Source: JBNGOQ01 sp050589645 (GTDB lineage Bacteria > Bacteroidota > Bacteroidia > Flavobacteriales > Flavobacteriaceae). From it: a stretch of 64,000 nucleotides of DNA. Where the stretch lies: positions 1,240,001 to 1,304,000 of the forward strand of contig NZ_JBNGOQ010000001.1 in NCBI RefSeq assembly GCF_050589645.1, written 5' to 3'. Shown piece by piece: positions 46,101-54,506 of the stretch. The notes below the pieces were generated by a model that saw only the letters and a program-made list of their open reading frames with translations, was not told the DNA's origin and did not search any database. Both the position numbers and the translations under genes were made by a program. Numbering within the stretch: position 1 is the stretch's first letter; the number at the start of each line of letters is the position of its first letter.

Positions 46101-47600
46101 TTACTCCCTAAGTTCTGTACTCAGTACCTGATAAATGGCCTGGACGCCATAGGCGATATGGCCAATTCTCAAATTTTCGTTGGGGCTGTGCTGGTTGTTG
46201 TCCGGATTTACCATGGGGACCAAAAAAGCGGGGATATTCAGTTCATTGATAAAGGGAGCAATGGGTACCGTTCCCCCGGCTATTCGGATTTTTACCACTT
46301 CTTGCCCAAAGGTACTTTTTAGAATGTCGGACAAAAATACCCCATACGGGTTGTCCAGATCGGTTCGGAAAGCATCGGTAACGTTCCCTTCGGTAATGGT
46401 CATAATTTTGTCATGCGCCATACGTTCCGCCTTGGTGGGAACACTATCCGTAATGTGGTATCCTAGTTTTTTTATATGGTTTTTTACTAGGGTCTTAAGC
46501 CGATTACCATCCGATTCCGGCACCAAACGAATATCGATTTCGGCCGTAGCGGTGGCAGGTACAATAGTACGGGCCTTGGGCCCTATCCAACCCGAACCCA
46601 GGCCGCGAACGTTGAGCGAGGGATACTGCATGGCCTCTTGATAAAAACTACCAACGCCTTCAGGATTTCTAATGGCCAAATGGGTATTGATGACTTCCGC
46701 ATCGTCCGGAACGCCCTTTAAAATATTCAAGGTGGCCTCGTCTATTGAAATACCGTCGTAGTAGCCCGCAATGGTCACCTTTCCGTCTGCATCCTTCATA
46801 CTGGCCAGGACCTCGGCTAGCAGGAAACCTGGATTGGGCGCGTAATTGCCATAATGACCACTGTGCTGTGGTTTTAGAGGGCCGTAGGTGGTCAAGGACA
46901 AGGTGGTGATCCCACGACAGCCGTACACCATGGTAGGTTGGCCGGAAACATGTACCGGTCCGTCCGCTATGAACAGAAAGTCGGCCTCCAAAAGTTCCTT
47001 GTACTGCTTTATGGCCTTGGCTAGGGGTTTGCTGCTTTTTTCCTCCTCACTGTCCAGAATGACCTTGACGTTAAAAGGAAGGACCACATTGTTCTTTTTG
47101 AGAAGGTCTATCGCATTCAGGAACATCACGATCGGGCCTTTGTCATCAGAGGTAGAACGACCAAACAGTCGCCAGTCATAATCGATATCTTCGTTGAGTT
47201 CCTCGAAGGGCTGCGTTTTCCACCCGTCGCCTTCCGGGGATTTCAATACTACTTGGTAAGGATTGGGTTGGTCCCATTTGGAAGGGTCTACCGATTGCCC
47301 ATCAAAATGCATGTAAAACAAGATGGTGGGTTTGCTGTCCTCCATGGGCATGGCTGCGAAAAAGAGCGATTCACCTTCGGTGGGCAGCACGGAGGAATTA
47401 AAGCCTCGCTCGTTGAATTTTTTTGTCAGCCAGGTCAGGTTCCTATTGATATCGGCATGGTCCAGGGCATCGTTGGGGATGGCCACAAAATCCCTGAGTT
47501 CATCAATGGTATGCCGCACCTGCGATTTAATTTGGGAGCTATCTTGGGCAAATACGGAAAAGTTGAAAGCCAAAAAAACTACAAGAAGTATTTTTTTCAT
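46101..47600 (-). CDS. M20-family metallopeptidase (dipeptidase), exported
   Basis: 499 residues with a signal peptide (1-18, ending VFAQ). Zinc ligands of the M20 family can be placed: His in YMHFDGQ (near 99), bridging Asp in GRSTSDDKGP (near 150), general base Glu-Glu in DSEEEKSS (near 190), and the C-terminal His in NNQHSPNE (near 474). A dimerisation domain lies between. Its start is 31 bp after trpA with no terminator seen, so trp transcripts may run into it, but a tie to tryptophan is only inferred. Confidence 0.88.
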   Translation of the reverse strand: MKKILLVVFLAFNFSVFAQDSSQIKSQVRHTIDELRDFVAIPNDALDHADINRNLTWLTKKFNERGFNSSVLPTEGESLFFAAMPMEDSKPTILFYMHFDGQSVDPSKWDQPNPYQVVLKSPEGDGWKTQPFEELNEDIDYDWRLFGRSTSDDKGPIVMFLNAIDLLKKNNVVLPFNVKVILDSEEEKSSKPLAKAIKQYKELLEADFLFIADGPVHVSGQPTMVYGCRGITTLSLTTYGPLKPQHSGHYGNYAPNPGFLLAEVLASMKDADGKVTIAGYYDGISIDEATLNILKGVPDDAEVINTHLAIRNPEGVGSFYQEAMQYPSLNVRGLGSGWIGPKARTIVPATATAEIDIRLVPESDGNRLKTLVKNHIKKLGYHITDSVPTKAERMAHDKIMTITEGNVTDAFRTDLDNPYGVFLSDILKSTFGQEVVKIRIAGGTVPIAPFINELNIPAFLVPMVNPDNNQHSPNENLRIGHIAYGVQAIYQVLSTELRE

Positions 47601-47631
47601 GTATGATATTGCATTAATTGAAGGGTTAAAT

Positions 47632-48393
47632 TTAGCAAATTCCTTTTATAAAATCGGCAATATTGTTGGTGCCATTTTGCGTTAAATGTTTAATAAAGGC
47701 AGAACCTATAATGGCCCCTTTGGTATTTTGGACTGCTTGTTGAAAGGTTTGGGCATTGCTGATACCGAATCCCACGATTTGCGGGTGTACGAGTTCCAAC
47801 GAGGCCACCCGCTCAAAATAGCGTTTCTGCTCTTCGCCAAAACCTTCTTGGGCCCCGGTTACACTAGCGGAACTTACCATATAAATGAAACCTTCGGAAG
47901 CCGTATCGATTTCACGTATACGCTGCTCACTGGTTTGTGGGGTAATCAGAAAGACATTGATTAGGCCGTACCTTTTACAGAGGGCTTCATAGTCCTTTTG
48001 GTACACATCCAGGGGCAGGTCGGGTATAATAAGACCATCAATACCAACTTCGTTACACTTCTTGCAAAAGGCCTCCACACCGTACTGTAGCATCGGGTTA
48101 AAATACCCCATCAGGATCAAGGGAATGGAAACCGAATCCCGAATGCCCTGGAGTTGTTCAAATAACAGTGCCGTATGCATCCCATTGTTAAGTGCCGTTG
48201 TGGAGCTTTGCTGTATGGTGGGTCCGTCTGCCAGGGGATCACTAAAGGGGAGGCCAATTTCGATCATATCCACACCGTGGGCCTCCAATTCCTGAATAAT
48301 CTTTACGGTATCGTTTAACTGGGGATAACCAGCGGTGAAATATATGGAGAGGAGTTTTTTGTCCTCCTGCAGTTTATGATGTATTCTGTTCAT
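47632..48393 (-). CDS. trpA: Tryptophan synthase alpha chain
   Basis: 253 residues from the ATG at 48393. The frame is open to 48411, but that ATG comes from the GTCATTCC repeat next to it. It splits indole-3-glycerol phosphate to indole and glyceraldehyde-3-phosphate. Catalytic Glu45 (DMIEIGLPF) and Asp56 (SDPLADGPT) are present. Last gene of the trp operon, cut off from trpB by a 225-bp gap with a palindromic repeat element. Confidence 0.96.
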   Translation of the reverse strand: MNRIHHKLQEDKKLLSIYFTAGYPQLNDTVKIIQELEAHGVDMIEIGLPFSDPLADGPTIQQSSTTALNNGMHTALLFEQLQGIRDSVSIPLILMGYFNPMLQYGVEAFCKKCNEVGIDGLIIPDLPLDVYQKDYEALCKRYGLINVFLITPQTSEQRIREIDTASEGFIYMVSSASVTGAQEGFGEEQKRYFERVASLELVHPQIVGFGISNAQTFQQAVQNTKGAIIGSAFIKHLTQNGTNNIADFIKGIC

Positions 48394-48428
48394 TCTTTTT
48401 AATTTTGTCATTCCCGCTTTTTACTTTT

Positions 48429-48612
48429 GTCATTCCTGCGAAAGCAGGAATCCATTGTTAGTCTTACCTATCACTGACCAAATCGTTCCGATCTGGATGA
48501 TTGCCTGTTATCGGTTTAATTTTCCATTCATTTTTGTCGGCAATGCCACGAACATCATACGGGTCAACCGTTTTGTATACATTTTTTGGATTCCTGCTTT
48601 CGCAGGAATGAC
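48429..48612. repeat. Inverted pair of GTCATTCCTGCGAAAGCAGG repeats between trpB and trpA
   Basis: A 25-base unit starting GTCATTCCTGCGAAAGCAGG (48429-48453) recurs as an exact inverted copy at 48588-48612. Each unit is itself a hairpin (ATTCCTGC / GCAGGAAT), so the element is 184 bp with 25-base terminal inverted repeats. A partial third copy, GTCATTCCCGC, lies at 48407. The interior has no reading frame of note. It looks like a small non-autonomous element or REP-type pair. Confidence 0.8.
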
Positions 48613-48618
48613 ATAGTG

Positions 48619-49803
48619 TTACAGTTCAAAATAATCGATATACGTATCCAAATCCTTGTCGCCACGACCAGAAAGGTTAATGACCACGAGTTCCTCTGGC
48701 CGGAATTTTCGGTGTTCAAAAATGGCAAAGGCATGGGAAGTTTCTATGGCAGGGATAATACCCTCCAATTGGGAAACCTGTAAGCCTGCATTCATGGCCT
48801 CATCATCCGTGATGGAAATAAATTCGCCCCGGCCAGAACGGTATAGGTGGGCATGCAGCGGGCCCACGCCGGGATAATCCAGGCCAGCAGAAATGGAATA
48901 GGGTTCGGTAATTTGCCCATCTGAGGTTTGCATCAGTAGTGTCTTACTGCCATGGATAATACCGATCTTTCCCAAGGCAGAGGTGGCGGCACTCTCTCCG
49001 GAATCTATTCCCTTCCCTGCTGCTTCCACCGCTATGATGCCCACATCGGCATTATCCAAAAAATGATAATAGGCCCCGGCGGCATTACTGCCACCGCCTA
49101 CGCAGGCCACAACGTAATCGGGATTCTCCCTGCCTTCTTTTTCCAGCAATTGTGTCTTGATCTCAGCGGAGATTACCGATTGAAACCGCGCTACCATATC
49201 CGGATAGGGGTGGGGGCCTACTACCGATCCGATGATGTAATGGGTATCCACTGGATTATTGATCCAGTCCCTGATTGCCTCATTAGTGGCATCCTTTAGG
49301 GTCCTACTTCCGGAGAGGGCGGGTCGCACCTCGGCTCCCAACATTTTCATTCGTGCCACGTTGGGCGCCTGGCGGGCAATATCGATTTCTCCCATATATA
49401 CCACACATTTGATGCCCATAAGTGCGCATACGGTAGCTGTGGCCACCCCATGCTGTCCTGCCCCGGTTTCGGCTATGATTCGATTTTTGCCCAGTTTTTT
49501 TGCCATAAGAATTTGCCCGATAGTGTTGTTTACCTTGTGTGCACCGGTATGGCAAAGGTCTTCCCGTTTCAGATAAATTTTGGTCTGGTACTTTTCGGAC
49601 AAGCGGCCGGCAAAATACAAAGGCGTTGGTCTGCCAACATAGTCCTTTAACAGTTGATCAAATTCCTCTTGAAAGGAGGTTTCCCCCATAATATGTAGGT
49701 ACTGCTGTCTTAGCTCCTCGGTATTGGGATAGAGCATTTCAGGGATAAAGGCTCCCCCAAACTCCCCGTAATATCCTTTTTCATCTACGTGATAGGTCTT
49801 CAT
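48619..49803 (-). CDS. trpB: Tryptophan synthase beta chain
   Basis: 394 residues. PLP enzyme joining indole with serine. The PLP lysine is Lys90 in HTGAHKVNNTIGQ; ETGAGQHGVATA near 112 and the phosphate loop CVGGGSNAAG near 235 are complete. It starts 14 bp after trpF ends. Full length. Confidence 0.97.
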   Translation of the reverse strand: MKTYHVDEKGYYGEFGGAFIPEMLYPNTEELRQQYLHIMGETSFQEEFDQLLKDYVGRPTPLYFAGRLSEKYQTKIYLKREDLCHTGAHKVNNTIGQILMAKKLGKNRIIAETGAGQHGVATATVCALMGIKCVVYMGEIDIARQAPNVARMKMLGAEVRPALSGSRTLKDATNEAIRDWINNPVDTHYIIGSVVGPHPYPDMVARFQSVISAEIKTQLLEKEGRENPDYVVACVGGGSNAAGAYYHFLDNADVGIIAVEAAGKGIDSGESAATSALGKIGIIHGSKTLLMQTSDGQITEPYSISAGLDYPGVGPLHAHLYRSGRGEFISITDDEAMNAGLQVSQLEGIIPAIETSHAFAIFEHRKFRPEELVVINLSGRGDKDLDTYIDYFEL

Positions 49804-49817
49804 GTTACTCTTTTTGT

Positions 49818-50462
49818 TTACACCTGTATCAGTGCTTTAAACGCTTTTAATTTTTCTGGCTCTTTACGTCCGGGTTCACTTTCAAAACTGCTGTTGACAT
49901 CAATGGCATGGCAATATTTGGATGCCCCTGTTTGCAAAAAGGCCGCTATTTTGTCCTTTTCCCCAAGCCCGATACCTCCGCTGAGGAAATACGGTTTGCT
50001 AGAGGGATAATTTTTCAATACTTCCCAATCAAAAGTATAGCCGTTGCCTCCGGGAAGTTTTCCCTTGGTATCGAACATATAGTAATCACTGACCGCCTCA
50101 TAGGGTTCCAGTACGGTAAAATCAAAATGTACGTCAACAGAAAATACTTTGATGATCTTTACCTTCGATAATTCACCTGAACGTAGCACTTTTGCCCGTA
50201 GGTCAGCACAAAAAGCCGGACTTTCCATCCCGTGAAGTTGTATGCCCCACAGATGGAACCGCGCTACTTTTTCTATGATTTCCGCGATGCCAGCGTCTAC
50301 AAAAACCCCTACTTTCTTAATATGGGCGGGAATCTCGGGAAGCTGTGCCCCAACATAGCGTTTGGACGGTTCCCAAAAGATAAACCCCATATAGTCAGGG
50401 CCGAGTGTGGCCACGCTATGGCTATTGTCTTGATATTTCATCCCACAGACCTTCAGTTTCAT
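49818..50462 (-). CDS. trpF: Phosphoribosylanthranilate isomerase
   Basis: 214 residues. Amadori rearrangement in tryptophan synthesis. The catalytic Cys is in LKVCGMKY (Cys6) and the general acid Asp in the barrel near 130 (MFDTKGKLPGG). The phosphate-binding SGGIG lies near 160. It overlaps trpC by 4 bp (ATGA), suggesting coupled translation. Confidence 0.95.
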   Translation of the reverse strand: MKLKVCGMKYQDNSHSVATLGPDYMGFIFWEPSKRYVGAQLPEIPAHIKKVGVFVDAGIAEIIEKVARFHLWGIQLHGMESPAFCADLRAKVLRSGELSKVKIIKVFSVDVHFDFTVLEPYEAVSDYYMFDTKGKLPGGNGYTFDWEVLKNYPSSKPYFLSGGIGLGEKDKIAAFLQTGASKYCHAIDVNSSFESEPGRKEPEKLKAFKALIQV

Positions 50463-51247
50463 GGCGTATTCAATTGGGTTATAAAGTGTTCGGCACCTTC
50501 TCCAGGATTGGAGGCCTTCATAAAATTCTCCCCGATTAAAAAGCCTTGGTACCCAAAGGGCCTAAGTTCCTTAATGGCTTCCACATTGCCAATACCGCTT
50601 TCCGATACCTTTACAAAATCCTCGGGAATGGAAGCGGACAGGGATTTACTGGTCTCCAGACTTACCTCAAAGGTTTTCAAATTCCGGTTGTTTACGCCCA
50701 GCATGTCCACGCTGGGTAGCAAGGACCTTCTCAGTTCCTCCAGATTATGGACCTCCAACAGGACCTCTAGCCCCAAACTTTGGGCAAATTCGGATAGTTC
50801 CTTAATTTCCGCCGTCTCCAATATGGCTGTAATCAACAAAACAACATCTGCCCCGTAAGCCTTTGCTTCCAAGACTTGATAGGGGTCTATAATAAATTCC
50901 TTGCGTAATAAGGGCAATTGTACGGCCGCCCTGGCCAGCGTAAGATCGTCCAGGGAACCCCCAAAATACTTGCCATCGGTCAAAACGGACATTCCCGAAA
51001 CACCTGCATTTTCATAGCCCCTGGCAACGTCATGAACGCTTAACGCTTGATTGATCACCGCCTTGGAAGGCGAACGCCTCTTATGCTCTGCAATAATTCC
51101 CGTTTTGCTATTGCGCAGAGCGGTTGCCAGGGAATGCGATTTTCTCTGGAACAAGATCGAATGTTCCAATTGTGAAATAGGGATAAGTTCCTTTTTAAGA
51201 GCGACTTCCCTTCGTTTATCACGAACTATTTTTTCTAGAATATTCAT
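50459..51247 (-). CDS. trpC: Indole-3-glycerol-phosphate synthase
   Basis: 262 residues. Ring-closing enzyme of the pathway. Visible: IIAEHKRRSPSKAVI (about 51-65, catalytic Lys), MSVLTDGKYFGG near 90, LRKEFIIDPYQV near 112, and LGVNNRNLKTFEV near 182. It follows trpD by 7 bp and overlaps trpF by 4 bp. Confidence 0.96.
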   Translation of the reverse strand: MNILEKIVRDKRREVALKKELIPISQLEHSILFQRKSHSLATALRNSKTGIIAEHKRRSPSKAVINQALSVHDVARGYENAGVSGMSVLTDGKYFGGSLDDLTLARAAVQLPLLRKEFIIDPYQVLEAKAYGADVVLLITAILETAEIKELSEFAQSLGLEVLLEVHNLEELRRSLLPSVDMLGVNNRNLKTFEVSLETSKSLSASIPEDFVKVSESGIGNVEAIKELRPFGYQGFLIGENFMKASNPGEGAEHFITQLNTP

Positions 51248-51254
51248 TAGATAA

Positions 51255-52250
51255 TTAATTCCTGCTCAGTTCCTGTACTTTTTTTAGGGCCTCCAATCCT
51301 TTTCCGCTAAGCAAGGCGGCCTTTGCCTGTTCAAATCCTTCTCTGGGTGTGGTCTCCTTTACCGTGGCTATCGCCATGCCCGCATTGGCACAAACCACAT
51401 TGTTCTGCGCCTCGGTTCCCTGTCCGCTAAGGATGTCCACAAAAATCTTTGCGGAGTCGGCTATGCTTTCACCCCCCGCGATATCGGCTTGTGAAATACT
51501 GGGGACACCAAAGTCCGAGGGTCTTAATATGCCCTCCGAGTGGTTGGAAATGGTCTTGGTATTCCCGGTAAGCGATATTTCATCATATCCATCCAGGGCG
51601 TGTAATACGGTAAATCTTTTGTTGGTATTCTGATAGAGGTATCCGTACATCCGTGCCAATTCCAGATTGAACACACCTACCATCTGATTTTTGGGAAAGG
51701 CTGGGTTAACCATGGGACCCAGCATATTGAAAAAGGTCTTCACCCCAAGCTCCCTCCTAATGGGGGCCACGTTTTTCATGGCAGGATGGAACAAGGGCGC
51801 ATGTAGGACACAAATGCCCGCCTTGTCCAAAGATTTTTCGAGGAAATCCGCTTCATTACTGAATTTGATGCCCAGATATTCCATCACATTGCTACTTCCA
51901 CACTTGGAGGAAACCCCATAGTTGCCGTGTTTGGTGACCTTTACCCCTGCTCCTGCCGTGATGAAGGAGGCCAAAGTGGAAATATTAAAGGTGTCCTTTC
52001 CATCACCCCCTGTGCCGCATAGATCTACGGGGTCGTAGGCCGAAAGGTCCACGGCCAAACATAGCTCTAGCAATGCATCGCGGAAACCCTCCAATTCCTC
52101 GATGGTAATACTCCGCATCATATAGACCGTTAAAAAAGCTGCAATCTGACTGGGATTGTAAGCGCCTTTGGCGATATTCACCAAAATTTCTTTGGCATCC
52201 TCCTTGGAGAGGATGTCGTGGTTGATCAAGCTATTGAGCGTTTCTTTCAT
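51255..52250 (-). CDS. trpD: Anthranilate phosphoribosyltransferase
   Basis: 331 residues. Moves phosphoribose from PRPP to anthranilate. The motif CGTGGDGKDTFNIST (about 78-92) and KHGNYGVSSKCGSSNV (about 106-121) are complete. Not fused to trpG, unlike in enteric bacteria. The gap to trpG is 38 bp. Confidence 0.96.
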   Translation of the reverse strand: MKETLNSLINHDILSKEDAKEILVNIAKGAYNPSQIAAFLTVYMMRSITIEELEGFRDALLELCLAVDLSAYDPVDLCGTGGDGKDTFNISTLASFITAGAGVKVTKHGNYGVSSKCGSSNVMEYLGIKFSNEADFLEKSLDKAGICVLHAPLFHPAMKNVAPIRRELGVKTFFNMLGPMVNPAFPKNQMVGVFNLELARMYGYLYQNTNKRFTVLHALDGYDEISLTGNTKTISNHSEGILRPSDFGVPSISQADIAGGESIADSAKIFVDILSGQGTEAQNNVVCANAGMAIATVKETTPREGFEQAKAALLSGKGLEALKKVQELSRN

Positions 52251-52288
52251 TTTACTTTGGATTAAGCAGGCCCATCTTCCCGATAAGC

Positions 52289-52852
52289 CTAATTTTTTAA
52301 CCAGTTTTCCAAGATCTTTTTTCCATAGGGGGTCAGCACGGATTCTGGATGGAATTGTACCGCCGACACCTGGTATTCTTTATGGCGCAAGGACATAATT
52401 TGCCCGTTTTCATCGTAGGATGTAGCCTCTAGGGCCTCGGGAAGGTCGGCATGGACCACCCAGGAGTGATAACGGCCCACTTCAATTTCCCTTGGTAGAT
52501 CCTGAAACAATGGATCTCCTTGTGTAATTTTTATTTTGGTTGCAATGCCGTGGTACACCTCCTCCAGGTTTACGATAGTGCCACCAAATACCTCACCTAT
52601 GGCCTGTTGCCCCAGGCACACGCCAAATATTTTCTTAGTGGGGGCATAGGTAGCTATGATTTCTTTGAGCAGCCCGGCCTCATCCGGTATCCCAGGTCCT
52701 GGGGAAAGCACGATTTTCTCAAAGGAATCCACTTCCTCCAACTGTAGTTGGTCGTTTCTTTTGACCACCACCTCACAGTCCAGATCTTCCAGGTAATGCA
52801 CCAGATTATAGGTAAAACTATCGTAGTTGTCTATCATCAGTATTTTTTCCAT
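52289..52852 (-). CDS. trpG: Anthranilate synthase glutamine amidotransferase component
   Basis: 187 residues from the ATG at 52852; the frame is open upstream but runs into trpE. Supplies ammonia from glutamine to TrpE. Class I amidotransferase triad: Cys79 in GVCLGQQAIGE, then His and Glu in QFHPESVLT near 168. DNYDSFTYNLVHY near 8-20 is the N-terminal signature. The gap to trpE is 10 bp. Confidence 0.96.
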   Translation of the reverse strand: MEKILMIDNYDSFTYNLVHYLEDLDCEVVVKRNDQLQLEEVDSFEKIVLSPGPGIPDEAGLLKEIIATYAPTKKIFGVCLGQQAIGEVFGGTIVNLEEVYHGIATKIKITQGDPLFQDLPREIEVGRYHSWVVHADLPEALEATSYDENGQIMSLRHKEYQVSAVQFHPESVLTPYGKKILENWLKN

Positions 52853-52862
52853 TTTCCTTTCT

Positions 52863-54260
52863 TTAAATGGTTTCAGCGATTTCCAGTGCCTTGGTGAGGG
52901 CGCCCAGTTTATTGAAGGTTTCCTGTAGTTCCGTTTCCGGGTCCGACGCTGCCACCAAACCTGCACCGGCCTGGTAATGCAAGCGGTGATTCTTGCTTAA
53001 AAAGGTACGTATCATAATGGCGTGGTTAAAGTTTCCCTTAAAATCCATGAAGCCAATAGCGCCTCCATAATAGTCCCTACTTGTTTTTTCATATTTTTCT
53101 ATGAGCTGCATAGCCATGTGCTTGGGAGCGCCGCTCAAGGTTCCCGCCGGAAAGGTGTCTGCCACCACCTTCATGGTGGGAATATCAGGCTTCTTTTTTC
53201 CAGTGACCTTGGAAACCAAATGGATAACATGGGAGAAGAACTGTACTTCCCTATAATTTTCAACGTTTACCATATTGCCATTTCGGCTAAGATCGTTCCG
53301 TGCCAGGTCTACCAGCATTACGTGCTCGCTATTTTCTTTATCATCCTCGGTCAATTTTTTGGCCAGAAGGGCATCCTGTTCGTCATTGCCGGTTCTTTTG
53401 AACGTTCCGGCTATAGGATGTATTTCGGCCTTGCCATCATGCACCACCAGCTGGGCTTCCGGGGAACTTCCAAATATCTTAAAATCCCCATAATCAAAAT
53501 AGAACAGATAGGGAGAGGGGTTGATGGAACGCAAAGCGCGGTACACATTAAATTCATCGCCCTTAAAATCCTGTGAAAACCTACGCGACAGTACCAGTTG
53601 AAAGACATCACCCCTATGACAGTGTTTTTTGGCCAGTGCTACATGTTCCAAATATTCCTCGTCCCTTAAATTGGAGGTAGGCTCACCGGTTTTTGAAAAA
53701 TTGTAGGACGCAAAATTTTTGATGGTAAGGATCTGCTCTATCTCCGGGATATTGTTCTCGGTTTCATAACAGTGGGCAAAAATATAAGCTTCGTTTTTGA
53801 AATGGTTGATCGCAATGATATTTTGATAGACCGCATAGTAAATATCGGGGATACCCAAATCGCCCTCTTTTTTTGTGATATCGATGGCCTCAAAATAGCG
53901 CACGGCATCATAGGCCATATAGCCAAACAGACCGTTGTTGATAAACTTGAAACCGTTGTCCTTCGTGCTGAAATTTTGGCTAAAGTCATGAATCAGCTGC
54001 ACTACATCGGTCTGGGAAGTAATCGGGGTCGTGCGTTGATCCCCATCCGGGAAGTGCTCCTTTACCATCTCATCTTGAACTTTGATGGAAGCGATGGGGT
54101 TACAGCAGATATAGGAAAAACTATTATCGTTGGCACGGTAGTCGCTACTTTCCAAAAGGATACTATTGGGAAACCTGTCGCGTATTTTGAGATAGATACT
54201 TACCGGCGTAATGGTGTCCGCGAGGATTTTGGTATAATAGGTGTTGAGCGAATATTTCAT
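52863..54260 (-). CDS. trpE: Anthranilate synthase component I
   Basis: 465 residues. Makes anthranilate from chorismate. The tryptophan feedback motif LLES-x10-S is intact (Leu35-Ser38 and Ser49), so the enzyme should be inhibited by its end product. The chorismate-binding part includes AGTFKRTGND near 273, DLARNDLSRNG near 306, and PAGTLSGAPK near 362. First structural gene after the trp leader; the AUG is 76 bases after the attenuator U tract and 15 bases after a palindromic repeat. Confidence 0.97.
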   Translation of the reverse strand: MKYSLNTYYTKILADTITPVSIYLKIRDRFPNSILLESSDYRANDNSFSYICCNPIASIKVQDEMVKEHFPDGDQRTTPITSQTDVVQLIHDFSQNFSTKDNGFKFINNGLFGYMAYDAVRYFEAIDITKKEGDLGIPDIYYAVYQNIIAINHFKNEAYIFAHCYETENNIPEIEQILTIKNFASYNFSKTGEPTSNLRDEEYLEHVALAKKHCHRGDVFQLVLSRRFSQDFKGDEFNVYRALRSINPSPYLFYFDYGDFKIFGSSPEAQLVVHDGKAEIHPIAGTFKRTGNDEQDALLAKKLTEDDKENSEHVMLVDLARNDLSRNGNMVNVENYREVQFFSHVIHLVSKVTGKKKPDIPTMKVVADTFPAGTLSGAPKHMAMQLIEKYEKTSRDYYGGAIGFMDFKGNFNHAIMIRTFLSKNHRLHYQAGAGLVAASDPETELQETFNKLGALTKALEIAETI

Positions 54261-54274
54261 GAGCGAAATTTATT

Positions 54275-54299
54275 GTCATTTCCGCAAAAGGCGGAAATC
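54275..54299. repeat. GTCATTTCCGC hairpin repeat in the trpE leader
   Basis: GTCATTTCCGC, AAAA and GGCGGAAATC form a hairpin with a seven-base stem. It is a variant of the GTCATTCC repeats near 48.4 kb and lies between the trp attenuator and the trpE start codon, 15 bases from the ATG. Confidence 0.65.
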
Positions 54300-54335
54300 T
54301 TTAAAGGCTACTTTTTTTCAATAGATATGTATAAA

Positions 54336-54369
54336 ATAAAAAGGCTTGTCGTGATTTGACAAGCCTTTT
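54336..54369 (-). terminator. Attenuator terminator of the trp operon
   Basis: AAGGCTTGTC and GACAAGCCTT form a ten-base perfect stem with a seven-base loop, followed on the minus strand by TTTTTATTTTATA. It lies 28 bases after the leader peptide stop codon and before trpE. An alternative pairing of GUGAGCUAAGC just upstream with GCUUGUCAAAUCAC of the terminator (GUGA/UCAC and AAGC/GCUU) could act as antiterminator. Confidence 0.9.
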
Positions 54370-54396
54370 GTATGTTGATGTACAAGGGTGCTTAGC

Positions 54397-54453
54397 TCAC
54401 GACGTCTGACGTAAGTTTTTCCACCACCAAGTATTTACCGTTCTTCGTTTCAT
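54397..54453 (-). CDS. trpL: trp operon leader peptide (attenuation)
   Basis: A frame of 18 codons, MKRRTVNTWWWKNLRQTS, ending TGA. It has three Trp codons in a row, at positions 9-11, which is far above chance for a codon used about 1% of the time. It is read just before a terminator and the tryptophan operon. In known systems low charged tRNA-Trp stalls the ribosome on such codons and an antiterminator forms. The short UUACG/CGUGAG stem near its end (CTTACG with CGTGAG) could be the pause hairpin. The promoter lies only 5 bases upstream of the AUG. Confidence 0.88.
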   Translation of the reverse strand: MKRRTVNTWWWKNLRQTS

Positions 54454-54458
54454 TTGGT

Positions 54459-54489
54459 CAAATATAGAAAGGAATTTTAAACTGACAAA
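54459..54489 (-). promoter_or_regulatory. Promoter of the trp operon
   Basis: TTTG at 54489..54486, exactly 19 bases of spacer and TATATTTG at 54466..54459, a full match to the Bacteroidota consensus. The AUG of the leader peptide begins five bases after the box, so transcription would start at or a few bases before it. Confidence 0.85.
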
Positions 54490-54506
54490 TTTTAAGGATT
54501 TAAAAA

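Noticed and set aside
48394..48411. Upstream ATG for trpA
   Set aside because: This ATG belongs to a partial GTCATTCC repeat; MNRIHHKL at 48393 matches the usual TrpA start.
48429..48612. CRISPR-like array from repeated GTCATTCC units
   Set aside because: Only two full copies, in opposite directions and each self-complementary, with one long interval; no cas genes nearby.
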